Assembly: GCF_902686445.1 (NCBI RefSeq) | Contig: NC_062215.1 | Coordinates: 30,526,750-30,590,749 of the forward strand | Direction: 5' to 3' | Source of the DNA: Sciurus carolinensis | Lineage: Eukaryota; Chordata; Mammalia; Rodentia; Sciuridae | Length of the DNA: 64,000 nt | Part shown: piece after piece, positions 45,196 to 55,600 of the stretch | How the letters are laid out: each line of letters begins with the position of its first letter | Numbering within the stretch: the stretch's first letter is position 1 | The notes under the pieces: model-generated | What the model was told of the DNA's origin: nothing | The model's database searches: none | What the model saw: the letters and a program-made list of their open reading frames with translations, nothing else | Made by a program: the position numbers and the translations under genes

Positions 45196-46685
45196 TTCTA
45201 CCCCTGGCCCCTCAAAGATCATTTCCCTTTGACCATGCAAAATGCATTTAGTTTATCTACAAAAGTCTGCATAGTCTTAATAGTTCCACCATTGCTCAAA
45301 GGTCCAAGTCTAAAGTCTCATCTGAGACTGAAGGCAAACACTTAGCTGTGAGACTCCGTAAAGATCAAGAGCAAGTTAAATATGTACAATACATAATGGC
45401 ACAGAATAAACATTTCCATTGCCAAGTGGAGGCATAGGAACATAGATGGAAGGGATGGGCCTAAAACAAGACCAAAACCCAGCCAGGCAAACATTGGATC
45501 TTGTAACCCGGTGTCTGGCATCTGGGACACACGACAGTGAGCTCTGATCTCCAAAAGACTTGTGCATCCCCATCCCTACAACCTTGCTGCTTGTAGCTAA
45601 TATGGCCTCTCTCTTTGTTCACAGCCAGCAGTTTTCCTTCACAGACTTTTCAAGTTATTGTCATCTCTTAATTTTGAGGAGTCTCCACTGGAGCTTTGGC
45701 TTCTTTCTCATAGCTTCACACATCACATTGAGTTCTCGGGACAGTCCACAGGGATTCCACTCTGCTAAACTTCATTGTCACTCCTAGGATTTTCTTTGAA
45801 ATCCTCCATGATCCCTTAACACCAGCATCCTGAATTCCTGCAGAACCAGCACCAGTGGATGATGCCCAAATCTTCCACCAGCTTGAGCAATGGCCAGGTC
45901 CCCTTGGACCATGGCTAAAGTGACCTGAGTGCCTGAGTGGCTGAGCACAGTGAAATAAATTCCGGGAAAATAACTTCTAGGCCCCCTATATGTGAACAGG
46001 GTGCCTGTAAGTTTTATTGAATGAATTTTTGTTTTAATACCTTTGAACCTGCCCTGGGTGTGATCTTGCTGATTTCTGAGATGCCCTCAAGGCATCCTAT
46101 TGTCTCTGTGCAAAGTACTTAGCATCTCTTTAGTTGTGGTGATATCTTCAACAAGCACAACTTCCTCGGTCCCAGTTTTACATGTGCTTCTCTGGCCAAA
46201 CTGCAAATTTTTAGAACCTTTCTTCTCACTTTCTGCTCCCGATTATCACAGTAAACCTAGATAAAAACTGCCAGCAACACCCATGCCATTGCTTGAGTGC
46301 TGTACTATCTTGAAATTTCCTCCATCAGATTAATTAGTTCATTATCTTTAAATTCAGCTTCACAGAAAGTCTTAGGACATGGACAAAATGTACACAAATT
46401 CTGTGCCAAAATGTAACATAAATGGCCTCTAGGTCAATTCCCACTTGAGTCCTCATTTGCCTCTGAAACCTCATGAGCACAGTCTTTATTATCTGCATTA
46501 CTACCTGCATCCTGATCTTCTGAGCTCCCACCAGAATCACCCATTAAACTCTGCTTACAAAATTCTAAGGTTTCTCCAGCCTGCATCTCCTAAGTTTACT
46601 TAACTCCTCCCACAAAGCAGTTCCAAAAGTTTCTGAACCACACCGTCAAGTTCGTCACACAACCCACTTCTGTATCCATTTCTGT
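45196..46685 (-). mobile_element. Internal region of a MaLR provirus
   Basis: It is bounded by two matching LTR sequences. The phrase order (AGTCTGCATAGTCTTAATAG, CCACCATTGCTCAAAGGTCCAAGTC, TCCAGGTCCCCTTGG-like blocks) is that of MaLR internal sequence read antisense. The primer-binding site next to the 5' LTR (46663-46678) reads TGGATACAGAAGTGGG on the minus strand, close to the tRNA-Leu-type site of this group. No open retroviral gene remains. Confidence 0.7.
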
Positions 46686-46873
46686 GTTAGTCAATTTTCT
46701 GTGGCTATGGACAAAAGACCTGACAAGATAGGCTTAGAGGAGGAAAAATGTATTTTAGGCTCATGGTTTGAGATGTCTTGGTTCACAGTCAGTGAACACC
46801 ATAGCTTTGGGCCCAAGGTGAGGCATGGTGGAAGGGCAAGATGCTCAGCAAATGACAGCCAAAAAACACACAC

Positions 46874-46953
<80 letters not shown>

Positions 46954-47190
46954 CAATGGACACAAATAATCCCAAGGGCATTTCCCCAGTGACCTAATTC
47001 CTCCAGCTTGCCCCACCTGCCTACATTTATCACCTATTAATCCATTTAAATTATTAATTAAATGAATAAATCCACTGAGTAGGGTACACCTCTTATAATC
47101 TAACCATTTCACCTCTAAACATTGCTACATTGTCTAACATGAGCTTTTCTGGAGGGACACCTATTATCCAAACCATAATAACCTGAATCC
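46686..47190 (-). mobile_element. 5' LTR of the MaLR provirus, with (GA)n
   Basis: On the minus strand it starts near TATTATGGTTTGGATAATAGG, passes GTAGGCAGGTGGGGCAAGC and GGCATTTCCCC-type blocks, a promoter-like region and the end GAAAATTGACTAACACA. The CT/GA stretch normal for this LTR has grown into a 77-bp microsatellite at 46874-46950. Confidence 0.82.
46874..46950. repeat. (GA)n microsatellite inside the LTR
   Basis: Almost pure GA with one GG interruption near 46894. ORFs with RERE or SLSLS repeats at this place are artefacts. Confidence 0.97.
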
Positions 47191-47198
47191 AATCTGGT

Positions 47199-47404
47199 TT
47201 GTTTCTTCCTTCTCCTTCCCCTCCTTCTCCTCCTCTTCCTTCTCCTCCTTCTCCTCCTTCTTCTTCCTCCTCCCCTTCTCCTTCTTCCCCTCCTTCTCCT
47301 CCTTCTTCTTTCTCCTCCACCTCCTCATCTTCTTCTTCTTCCTCCTCCTCCTCCTTTCTCCTCTTCCCCCCTTTCCTTTCCTCTTTTTCTCCTCCTCCTT
47401 CTTC
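47199..47404. repeat. 200-bp polypyrimidine tract
   Basis: The + strand is nearly all C and T in CTT and CCT units. It lies between the provirus and a SINE. Glu/Lys-rich and Ser/Pro-rich ORFs on the two strands come from it. Confidence 0.97.
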
Positions 47405-47571
47405 TGTACCAGTGCTTTGAGCCCAGGGGTGCTTGACCATTGAGCCACATACTCAGACCTTTTTTTTTTTATTATTTTGAGACAGGGTTTCATGAGGTTG
47501 CTTAGTCCTAAGGCTGCCTTTGAATTTGTGATCCTCCTGCCTCAGATTCCCAAGTCACTGGGATTACAGGG
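47405..47571 (-). mobile_element. Dimeric B1-ID SINE
   Basis: GTACCAGTGCTTTGAGCCCAGGGG and the reverse B1 half. The B1 half ends early at CACTGGGATTACAGGG, so the copy lacks its 5' end. Confidence 0.9.
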
Positions 47572-47789
47572 GTTGATTGGTTTCTTTATAAGAGGAGGAA
47601 ATTAGGACACCCAGAAGACACCAGGGATCCCATAGTCCAGGGGAACCTGAGAGTTCATTATTTCTAAGAGGGAAAGCTTGTTCTAGCACTAGTGGCCATT
47701 GTGTAAAGCTAGTTTGGTTTCAATCCTGATGCAATGAAGGATCACATAAGAGGAAGACAACTACTGCATTGCCATCATGGTAGTGACTA

Positions 47790-48010
47790 ACTCTGACTGA
47801 GGGCTGACTATGTACTAGGATCCCTCCCAACTCCTTGACAGGCACTGAGTCATCTCATCTTCACAACTCTGAAGGTTGATCGCTCATTTTACAGATGAGA
47901 AAACTGAAGCCTGGAGAGACTGAGAAAGTTGTCTGAGGCCCTAAGTTTGTACATCGTGGAGCCAAGATTTGAATTCAGGCAGTGGCTCTGAAGCCTGCGC
48001 TTAACTTCTG
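47790..48010 (-). repeat. MIR, nearly full length
   Basis: TGACTATGTACTAGGATCC, GTCATCTCATCTTCACAAC, TTTTACAGATGAGAAAACTGAAGCC, GAGCCAAGATTTGAATTCAGGCAG and TGGCTCTGAAGCCTGCGCTTAAC are clear reverse MIR blocks. Confidence 0.88.
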
Positions 48011-48599
48011 CACTCTCTCTCCTTTAATAATCTTCCTCTGCCTTCAGAAAGCTTTGTCTGCACGAGTAGATTTGCTCATCTCTGATCTGCAAGGGCAAGT
48101 TCTTAGCTTTGCCATCAGTGAGCATAAAATTGCCTTTCCAGCTTTATTTTTTATTCTTCATCTATATCGAGAAAAATTGTGTCGCTCCTTGTCTCTCAGC
48201 TTTTCCCTAACTCGATTTATTTATTAATTATTGTGATTCTAGTTTCCTATACTGCCTTCAGTTCTCATGCTTACCTGTTTTCTATAGCTAGTCGACTCTT
48301 CAAGATCAAGTGGAAAGCCTGCCTTTCCCATCCAGTTTTACATGAACTCTCTCTTCTGAAATTTTCATTGGGTGCAAAACTAATTTTAGGGATTAATAAT
48401 TTACTTCCTTATTAAAATTCTTCTTTTGATGACTCAATATTCTCTAGGCATCTTTTGAAGACTTAATTTTTCACCGCTTTTATGTTTCACCATCAAAATA
48501 GATTTAATTTGCTGAGGAGAGGGATAAAAATATCCACTACCTATGGCGTTTTGAACAAAATGAAAATGCAGTAGAGATTTATTGATCTGCTTTTTTGCT

Positions 48600-48660
48600 G
48601 ATCTGAAAAGGGTGAAGAAGGAAGAAGGAAAGGGTGAAGAAGGGTGAAGAAGGAAATAAT
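48600..48660. repeat. Imperfect GGTGAAGAAGGA tandem repeat
   Basis: GGGTGAAGAAGGAAGAAGGAAA and shorter variants recur about four times. Confidence 0.8.
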
Positions 48661-48684
48661 AAATGTGGTCATCCTAATTAAGAG

Positions 48685-48860
48685 CTAGCCTCTTGCCAAA
48701 TGCATTATACATGTTAGTTCATTTAATCCTGATGTTATGGTAAGGTGATTACTGTTATTATCCTCATTTTATAAATGAAGGAAATGAAGCTTAGAGATAT
48801 TATGTAGTTTGTCCAAAGTCATATAATTTATAAACCTTAGGGCTATGATTTCAAAGTGTC
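48685..48860 (-). repeat. MIR
   Basis: GCATTATACATGTTAGTTCATTTAATCCTGATG, TTATTATCCTCATTTTATAAATGAAGGAAATGAAGCTTAGAG and TGTCCAAAGTCATATAATTTATAA are reverse MIR blocks. Confidence 0.85.
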
Positions 48861-48985
48861 ATGATATGCTATCCTGAAGGATTTATAGAAATGAAGAATT
48901 TAGAGAAAGTAAGTTATCAAAAGAGATAATACAGATTGACCTCTAAAATTCTGGTAGCCATTCTAGAACTTGATCACCAAACTCT

Positions 48986-48986
<1 letters not shown>

Positions 48987-49022
<36 letters not shown>

Positions 49023-49096
49023 TGGTGCTGGGGATCAAATCCAGGGTCTTGTGCTTGCAAGGCAAGCACTCTACCAACTGAGCTTTATCTCCAGCC
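48987..49096 (-). mobile_element. ID SINE
   Basis: A 35-T run leads into GTGGTGCTGGGGATCAAATC and CAAGGCAAGCACTCTACCAACTGAGC. The long pure tail suggests a recent insertion; ACTCT flanks both sides. Confidence 0.95.
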
Positions 49097-49099
49097 ACT

Positions 49100-49430
49100 C
49101 TTTGTTCTTCTTGGGCACACAACTAGACTGCATTTCCTGACATCCCTTCAGGTGGTTGTGGCCTGAACACTAGCTAATGGAAAGTGAGTCCAAACGACGG
49201 AGGATATAATTTCTTGGTTTGTCTGTTCCTCCAATTAAATGCATATGATGGTGAAGCCCTATTGGATGGCAGAGCCACAGATAGAAGAGACCTGGGGCCC
49301 TGAGTCACTGTGTGGAGAGCTGCCTGTGAAGCAGGAACTCCTCCTTGGGATTGACATATAAGTAAGATTATTTAAAAAAGTATTGAAGGGGTCTATTTGT
49401 TACTCCAGTCTCACTTACTGATACACTAAA
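49100..49430 (+). repeat. Ancient LTR-like repeat
   Basis: GCATTTCCTGACATCCCTTC, GGTTGTGGCCTGAACACTAGCTAATGG, TAGAAGAGACCTGGGGCCCTGAGTCACTGTGTGGAGAGCTGCC and GTTACTCCAGTC-type ending follow the family also seen at 23915. It abuts the ID element. Confidence 0.5.
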
Positions 49431-49743
49431 GCAAGTTTAAGATGTCTGTCAAGGGAGTCAGAGCACTCTCAATTGTCCAGGTGCCAAGTCAGGTATTTGT
49501 GGTGGAGTATAAAGGTCAACTTCAAATGTCCCTCAGTCATAACTGTCAGCTTGTGTGTCACATCTGGTAGGGGAATATTAAGAGTATTGGTTCTATCAGT
49601 CTTGATCTATGATCTGTTGTGCCACAGGCAAGTTTTCAGTGAAATGAAACAAACTGGAGAAAGCAATAGACACTTGGCTCTGCGCTTCAATTGGAAATTC
49701 CTTGTTCCAGGCATCCTGGGCTTCTGAATTTAAATGGTCCATA

Positions 49744-49744
<1 letters not shown>

Positions 49745-49790
<46 letters not shown>
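49745..49790. repeat. (CA)n microsatellite
   Basis: 23 CA units. The minus-strand ORF with Val-Cys repeats is an artefact. Confidence 0.97.
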
Positions 49791-49792
<2 letters not shown>

Positions 49793-50304
49793 TATGCTTT
49801 CTCATTGTAGAACAATTTAGAATGTATAAGACTCCACACAAAGTCAGAATGTTGTCTTTTTCAGTGGATGGAACACACAGAATTCTGTCTCTTCTAAAGA
49901 TCAGAGTGTCGGCTATTGCTGTTAGGATGATAGGTTGGAAGGAAAGGTGGTTTTGGCCAATTAGTGCTCTTTTCTCTCTCCCTCTGTTTCCTCCCTCTTT
50001 CATCAAACCTCCTTCAGCATCCATCTGGTGCTGACAGCTGCCCTCCACAAGTCACTTCCAGGATCCAACCACATCTTCTGGTCCTGTGGACTCAGGAAAG
50101 TGCTCCCATCAGAGTCCATGTTCCTGGCTCCAGCCTTGGAAGGAACTTTGAGGATTTTCTGTCCCTTTTCCTTCCGTCTCACCCTCCCACTTTCTTTCTT
50201 TAGCTCTTATCACATAACAATTATTTGTGGCCTCTCAGCGCACCCCCTCACCTTTCCCTGCCAGTTTCTTTCCTCCGCCACGGCAGCTGCAGTCTTTCTC
50301 CCCG

Positions 50305-50318
50305 CCAGTAGAGGGCAC
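50305..50318 (+). promoter_or_regulatory. Candidate CTCF site, plus orientation
   Basis: CCAGTAGAGGGCAC fits the core CCASYAGRKGGCRS at all 14 positions. It sits in a locally GC-richer unique stretch (50270-50340). Confidence 0.5.
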
Positions 50319-51520
50319 CCAGAGACCACGACCCCGTGCAAGTCTAAGGTTTATGGTCCAATTTTCCTTCCCGTCAGGAGCAGGAAATGAACAATAGTGG
50401 CTTGGAGGATAATGGAGTCTTCTCATTTTCCAATTCAATTCTTTATATCACCAGTGACATTCTTTGGGCAACAACTGAAAAAATAAACTCCACCCCACCC
50501 CCTCCATAACCACTCACAGTTTGCTTCTAGCCCAGTTTCCACACTCTGCCCGCTTCTCTATTTCCAGGAACTCTTTCCCCCCTTAATTATGCCTTTGCCA
50601 GGATGATGGGTGGAACACTGCAAGCTGGAACATTTCCAAATCCCAAGATCCCACCACACCTCAGGGGTCACCTCTGCACTGTCCTCAGCGGGCTGCTTGC
50701 CAGCACACTTAACCCATTCATTGTGAGCTGGAAAAATGAAATCATCTAGGAAGAAAAGGCCCTCTTGAGTCCCCTCTTGTGCTCAGAGAGCAGTGTTTGG
50801 ATGACATGCTGCTGGCAGATTTTTAGTTTAAAGCGTTGTTGGCGGGTGGATGGCAGGAATGGGCTGTGATTCTGCAGGATGTATTCACATTATTTACCAT
50901 CTTCAAATAGGCTTTTTACAGTTAAAAATGTGAGAAGAAGGGAAAGGGAAATTTGGGCCAATTATCTCTGGCTGCTGTGGAAAATTCAGAGGCTAAAGCT
51001 GCCATAGCCAGAAACAATATTTTTCTCCTGGTGCGGATTCTGTTATTCAGAGTCATTGACTCCTACCAATGTCATTAAAGTACCAAGCACTTTACGTTCA
51101 GCCAAGACAGAAGAGCCATTGCTCCTAGAAGGCAGGAACGTCGGAGAAGGAAGGATGAAGATGATATCATGCAATCTACTGATTGAATAAAAAGAGACCC
51201 AGAGGCCTGAGGTCACCAGGTCTGTGAGACCTTGTTTCTTTCCGTCCGCAGTTTTGTCCCCCACCATGCCTAATCTTATTGCCAACTCTGGTACCTGTCA
51301 GGGGAGTTGTGCTTTAGTCTAAGTCTGAGTGAGGAAGTCATAGGCAATTCTAATCTGGAATATCTGTCTGTCTGTCTATCTAGATATTCCTGAAATATAA
51401 ATAAATATTTCCTTTTTGGAGACACATGTACACATATGTTCTTGAAATATGTATACACATACATGCCTAAAATAGAGAGATATTTCCTTTGCTGAGGAAA
51501 AGGCCGAGTGTGAAATATCA
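50319..51520. other. Unique sequence with no recognised repeat
   Basis: 1.2 kb free of any repeat I know, flanked by CTCF-like motifs. No coding frame is convincing. Confidence 0.4.
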
Positions 51521-51534
51521 CCAAGAGAGGGCGC
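51521..51534 (+). promoter_or_regulatory. Weak candidate CTCF site
   Basis: CCAAGAGAGGGCGC fits the CTCF core at 12 of 14 positions (misses at 4 and 5) and has the strong AGAGGGCGC half. Confidence 0.3.
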
Positions 51535-52174
51535 CCGCGGAACAGGAATTTTCTTGTGTAGACCATTTTGTAGTCAGAAAAAAAAAAAATAGGCCAACTC
51601 AAAGAGATCACCAGAGATGGGAACTAGCAATTTAGGTTGGTATCTACCCTCAGAAAGCGCTGATCTTAGTAGCAGTGGCAGATCAGGTTCTGCAAACCTT
51701 GCCCCAGACAAGGACCGTCCGGATGCGTGCCTGTATCTCTGCAGCTTCATGTGGGAGCCTAGGCCAGTGGCCTCTCTTGGAAATATCCTGTTTTTTTCCT
51801 CCTGTCCTGGAACCTTTCAACTAGTGATCAGAGCTCTAAAATGTTGCTTTCACTTTTCGGCCTCAGTAATCCTGAAAGTTTGCGCACCCTGGGATTAGAG
51901 CACAAAATATTCATTACTTCAGTGTGTCTTGCTATCTGGACTACAGAATCCTTAAAAGCGGGACTATCCTAGCATCCAGTCCCCAGTGAGGCACATCATA
52001 AATGCCTGGCTAATGTTTGTCACATGTGTGAACGCACAAATCAATGCCAACAATTTTTTACCAACCCGGGTATCAGCTCAGGCGAGTGTGATTATTCAAC
52101 CTATTGTTTTTTTCTTCTTCTGCTAAGGTATCTGGAAGAAACATATTTTGCATGCAAAGTAATGTACCAAAAAG

Positions 52175-52300
52175 GTTAAATCTGGGTAGACTTGAAGCTC
52201 TGCCACAAACTTCTTGTGTGACCTTGGGTAAGTTGCTTAACCTCTATGGGGTTTGGAGTCCTCATTTGAGCCTACAAGATCTCTCTGAAATGTTTGTTCT
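52175..52300 (+). repeat. MIR
   Basis: TTGTGTGACCTTGGGTAAGTTGCTTAACCTCTATGG is the MIR core, very well preserved. Confidence 0.88.
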
Positions 52301-55000
52301 GAGTCTGCCTAGCACTAACTATTGGAAATTGCATGAAGCAGATGTTTATATTTATTCTGAAGAGCAAAAGGGAATGTGAGACAGGACCAAACTTTTTAGG
52401 TTTCCTCTGACTGAAGCACACAAGAAATTGCCATACAAAGATGGTACCACTCAGAAAATATTCTCTCTCTCTTTTTTTTTTTTTTTTTTAAAAAAAGCCA
52501 ACTGATTTTGCAAACAATCAACTGAATTTGGCCCAACAACTCATAACTAATTTTCCATTAAAAATATTTTATACGATTTTAAACCCAACTTTTCCTTCTA
52601 AATAAGTAGGCTGACGAAGATACGACTCAGCTACGCAGATTAGTCTTGTTACCTATTGCTTTATATGTACATCCTTGGCCACCTTGTTGAGTCAACTGAG
52701 ACTGTTTCCAATAAGACTCACAGAGGTCCCTTTAGGGATGAGGTTTTTATCCCATAGCCCACCCCTCAACCTAAAAGCTGAGCTGTCCTCCAAGTCTGAG
52801 AAAGGAAAGAAAAACAAAAGAGAAAATTTGACCTAAAAACAACAAAGCTTTACAAATCACCCACAAGGATCTTCAAACTCCCACAGGGATTTGGCAGAAG
52901 GCCATTTGGGTTGCATGGTGGTAAAAGGTCAAGAGCGGAGGAGATGAGGATTGCTAATCAATTCAGCTCAGGACAGCAAGTGCTGCTCTGGGAACTTAAG
53001 TCCACCTGGACTTCACTCCCCTCTCTGCCATTCACAGATGAGGCCTGGGGGGTCCTCCTTTGGCAATTGAAATTTTAGTGAAGGCAGGAGGTTTTCGTGG
53101 AGGCCATCAGGATGGGAAGCTAAAAGGCCGTGGAGCTCATTCATGCAGACTGGAAAGGCAGGAAAGCAGAAGGAATTGCTTGGAGGTAGAAGTTTCCATT
53201 GGGGAATTAGAAATGGTGGGGGGTGGGAGGTGGGAATCAGTGAAGCTGTTTTGACCTTCTTTTGTCAGGCAAATTCAACCTCAGATTCAGGCAGCCAGGC
53301 ACAGGGAATCAAGTAGAGATGTCATCTTCAGACCTAATCGTACAATCTGACTTTCCGGCTTTCCCCGCGGTCATTACTGTGGTTGAGATATTTTGTCCTG
53401 ACCGACTTCATTTCTATGCCCTCCCATCCCATTTTCTCCAAAGCATCCTCTCTTCTCAATCATGCTGATTTCTATCAACTTTTGTTCCACCTTTCTCAGA
53501 TTCAAGGCCAAATATCTGTGGTGCAGGGACCTCCACAGTCACCCAGGGCTTCCTTTCCCTTTTCTCCCGCTGGTGTTCCCCATGCCCACGTCTCCCAGCG
53601 TTCCTTGCTCCTGGTGACCTCTAGGTTCAGGCCCCTGCCTTCTCCACCTGCCCCTTCCCTCCTTTTGGTGGGTGAAGACCCATCCATTCATTGAAACTTG
53701 CTCCAGTGTCCCCTTCCTTTGAAGTTTTGTATCTTCCCAAGCCGGAGTCCTTTGATACCTCCTTATGTTATCATAGCTTTGTGTCTACACTGGCTTCCAC
53801 TTCTCTTTCCCTAACCAAGTTTCTTATTCCTTTCTGGAATCCTACCTCCTGACTGGGCCATTCATATGAGTGACGACCAAGACGTATTTGTGGCCTCAAT
53901 GATCTCTCGTGACTTAACTTGTGGTCTCAACAAAAATGAGAATGTTCTATGTCAGCTGACACATTGAAAGAAATAAATGTCAGAGCAGAAAATAAATAAA
54001 TAAATAAAACCACTTAAATGATTATCATTATTTTTTTCCCTTTGAAACCCAACTCTTCTTTACTCTGTAGAGACGGTTTTTATTCCCACGAATTATCAGT
54101 ACACAGTCATCGTTTCACATAAACATGGAGCTGCTGTAGATATGATTGTTTAAGGAGTGGAATGTAAACATAATAATAAGTGGAGAGGACACACGATCAT
54201 CCGGAATAGGATCCAAGAAGGGACTAAACAGACTGGACAATGGTAAGATAAAGTTAAAGATGAGGAGATAACATTCATGGGGACATTCAGCATCATGTGG
54301 ACGAGGTGTCTCTCCCTTCTGGAGGAACACGTCATTCGCTTGTGACCCTCCAGTCATTTGCGTGAGTCCAAGTGCTTGTCCTTCTGGGGTCAGTCTTTAT
54401 TTTAAACTCCACAGATGACATTGCTATGGAAAAATCACACCTGGATTTTTGTGGTGTGTCACGACTTTGTTCATGTTCCAGTGTGCTTCCTAAATATTGG
54501 TTTTGAGTTTGGCTCTTATTTTCTTTTTCTCTTTTACTTGAAGTTTGGGGTAACAGATATTATAGGATAGTACCATATTAATAATAAATATTAATTAAAT
54601 ATTAGATGTTAGAATACTGTCTTAAAATTCACCAGCTCTTCCCTACCTTAGGGAATATCTTGCTGCTTTTATGAAGGGATGGCCTTCCTTTTTATAGCTC
54701 ATATCTTCTCCTTATCTCTATTTGCTTCATATTGTCTTGCCCGAGTTGATTTTTGACATTCCAAGTTCTTCTCCATTAATTCTATGGAGCAATTAACTTT
54801 TAAAAAGTTTTTCCATATCCTTCCAGACTATGCCTGGGGTGGGATGGGTACACACAATGAGGTTCAATTATCATGAGTATTATTTTTTAATGAACAGCAT
54901 CTCCTCTAATCCGATGCAACCCTGAAATTGTGCAGAAGAAACCACCATCTGCTCTTCAGGAGCAGTTCCCTTCTTCTGGATGAGCACAGAAACAGCTGCT
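52300..55000. other. Mostly unique sequence
   Basis: Homopolymer T17-A6 at 52473-52495, and (AAAT)n at 53990-54008. 53360-53880 is pyrimidine-rich, perhaps a decayed L2. No ORF shows a known family. Confidence 0.35.
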
Positions 55001-55026
55001 TTATACACTCAGAATTTTCTAGAACC

Positions 55027-55048
55027 AAAAAAAAAAAAAAAAAAAAAA
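55027..55048. repeat. Poly(A) run
   Basis: About 22 A residues with no retroposon body recognised beside it. Confidence 0.9.
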
Positions 55049-55464
55049 GACAGTCCAGAATGTCTGATCTCTGAACAATATTAGAACTGAAATAAATAGA
55101 GTATGTCCATTTTTTTCTTTTCTTATGTTTATATGTTTTCAACAGTTCGACCTCATTCCATAAAAGTCAGATGTGTAAAAACTACATCGTGGGAGGCTAT
55201 TCTCAGAGTATAAGCTATGGTTCAAAAATGTGCCAGGTGCTACCTATAGGCTTTCTTTAGCTCATTTCTCAATTCTTCCTTATCCAATAATGCTTGGAGT
55301 TACTCCACTGTAATGATTTACTTTTAGTGGACTTGGTCACATGAACTAATAGTTGATAGTATTCAGACACACAAGTAGCAATGAGATACTTGATAACTAA
55401 CTAACCTGTTTAAAAAAAAAAATCCCCAGGAATGATTTAAATAATAACAACAACAACTATCATC

Positions 55465-55600
55465 AACTGAGCGTCCCTATGTGCCAGGTTGTCTCCTAAG
55501 CACTTTCTGTGTAATAACTGCCTAACAACAGCCTACCAGGTAGGCATGATCAGCATCTCCATTGCAGAGTTGAGGAAGCAGAGACACAAACTGTTCGGCA
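55465..55600 (-). repeat. MIR
   Basis: GAGCGTCCCTATGTGCCAGGTTGTCTCCTAAGCACTTTC, CCTACCAGGTAGGCATGATCAGCATCTCCATTGCAGAGTTGAGGAAGCAGAG is a reverse MIR. Confidence 0.85.

Noticed and set aside
47093..47493. Glu/Lys-rich ORFs on the minus strand
   Set aside because: They are direct translations of the polypyrimidine tract.
49596..50048. 150-codon minus-strand ORF with a Cys-Val repeat
   Set aside because: The repeat is a translated (CA)n microsatellite and the flanks show no protein family.
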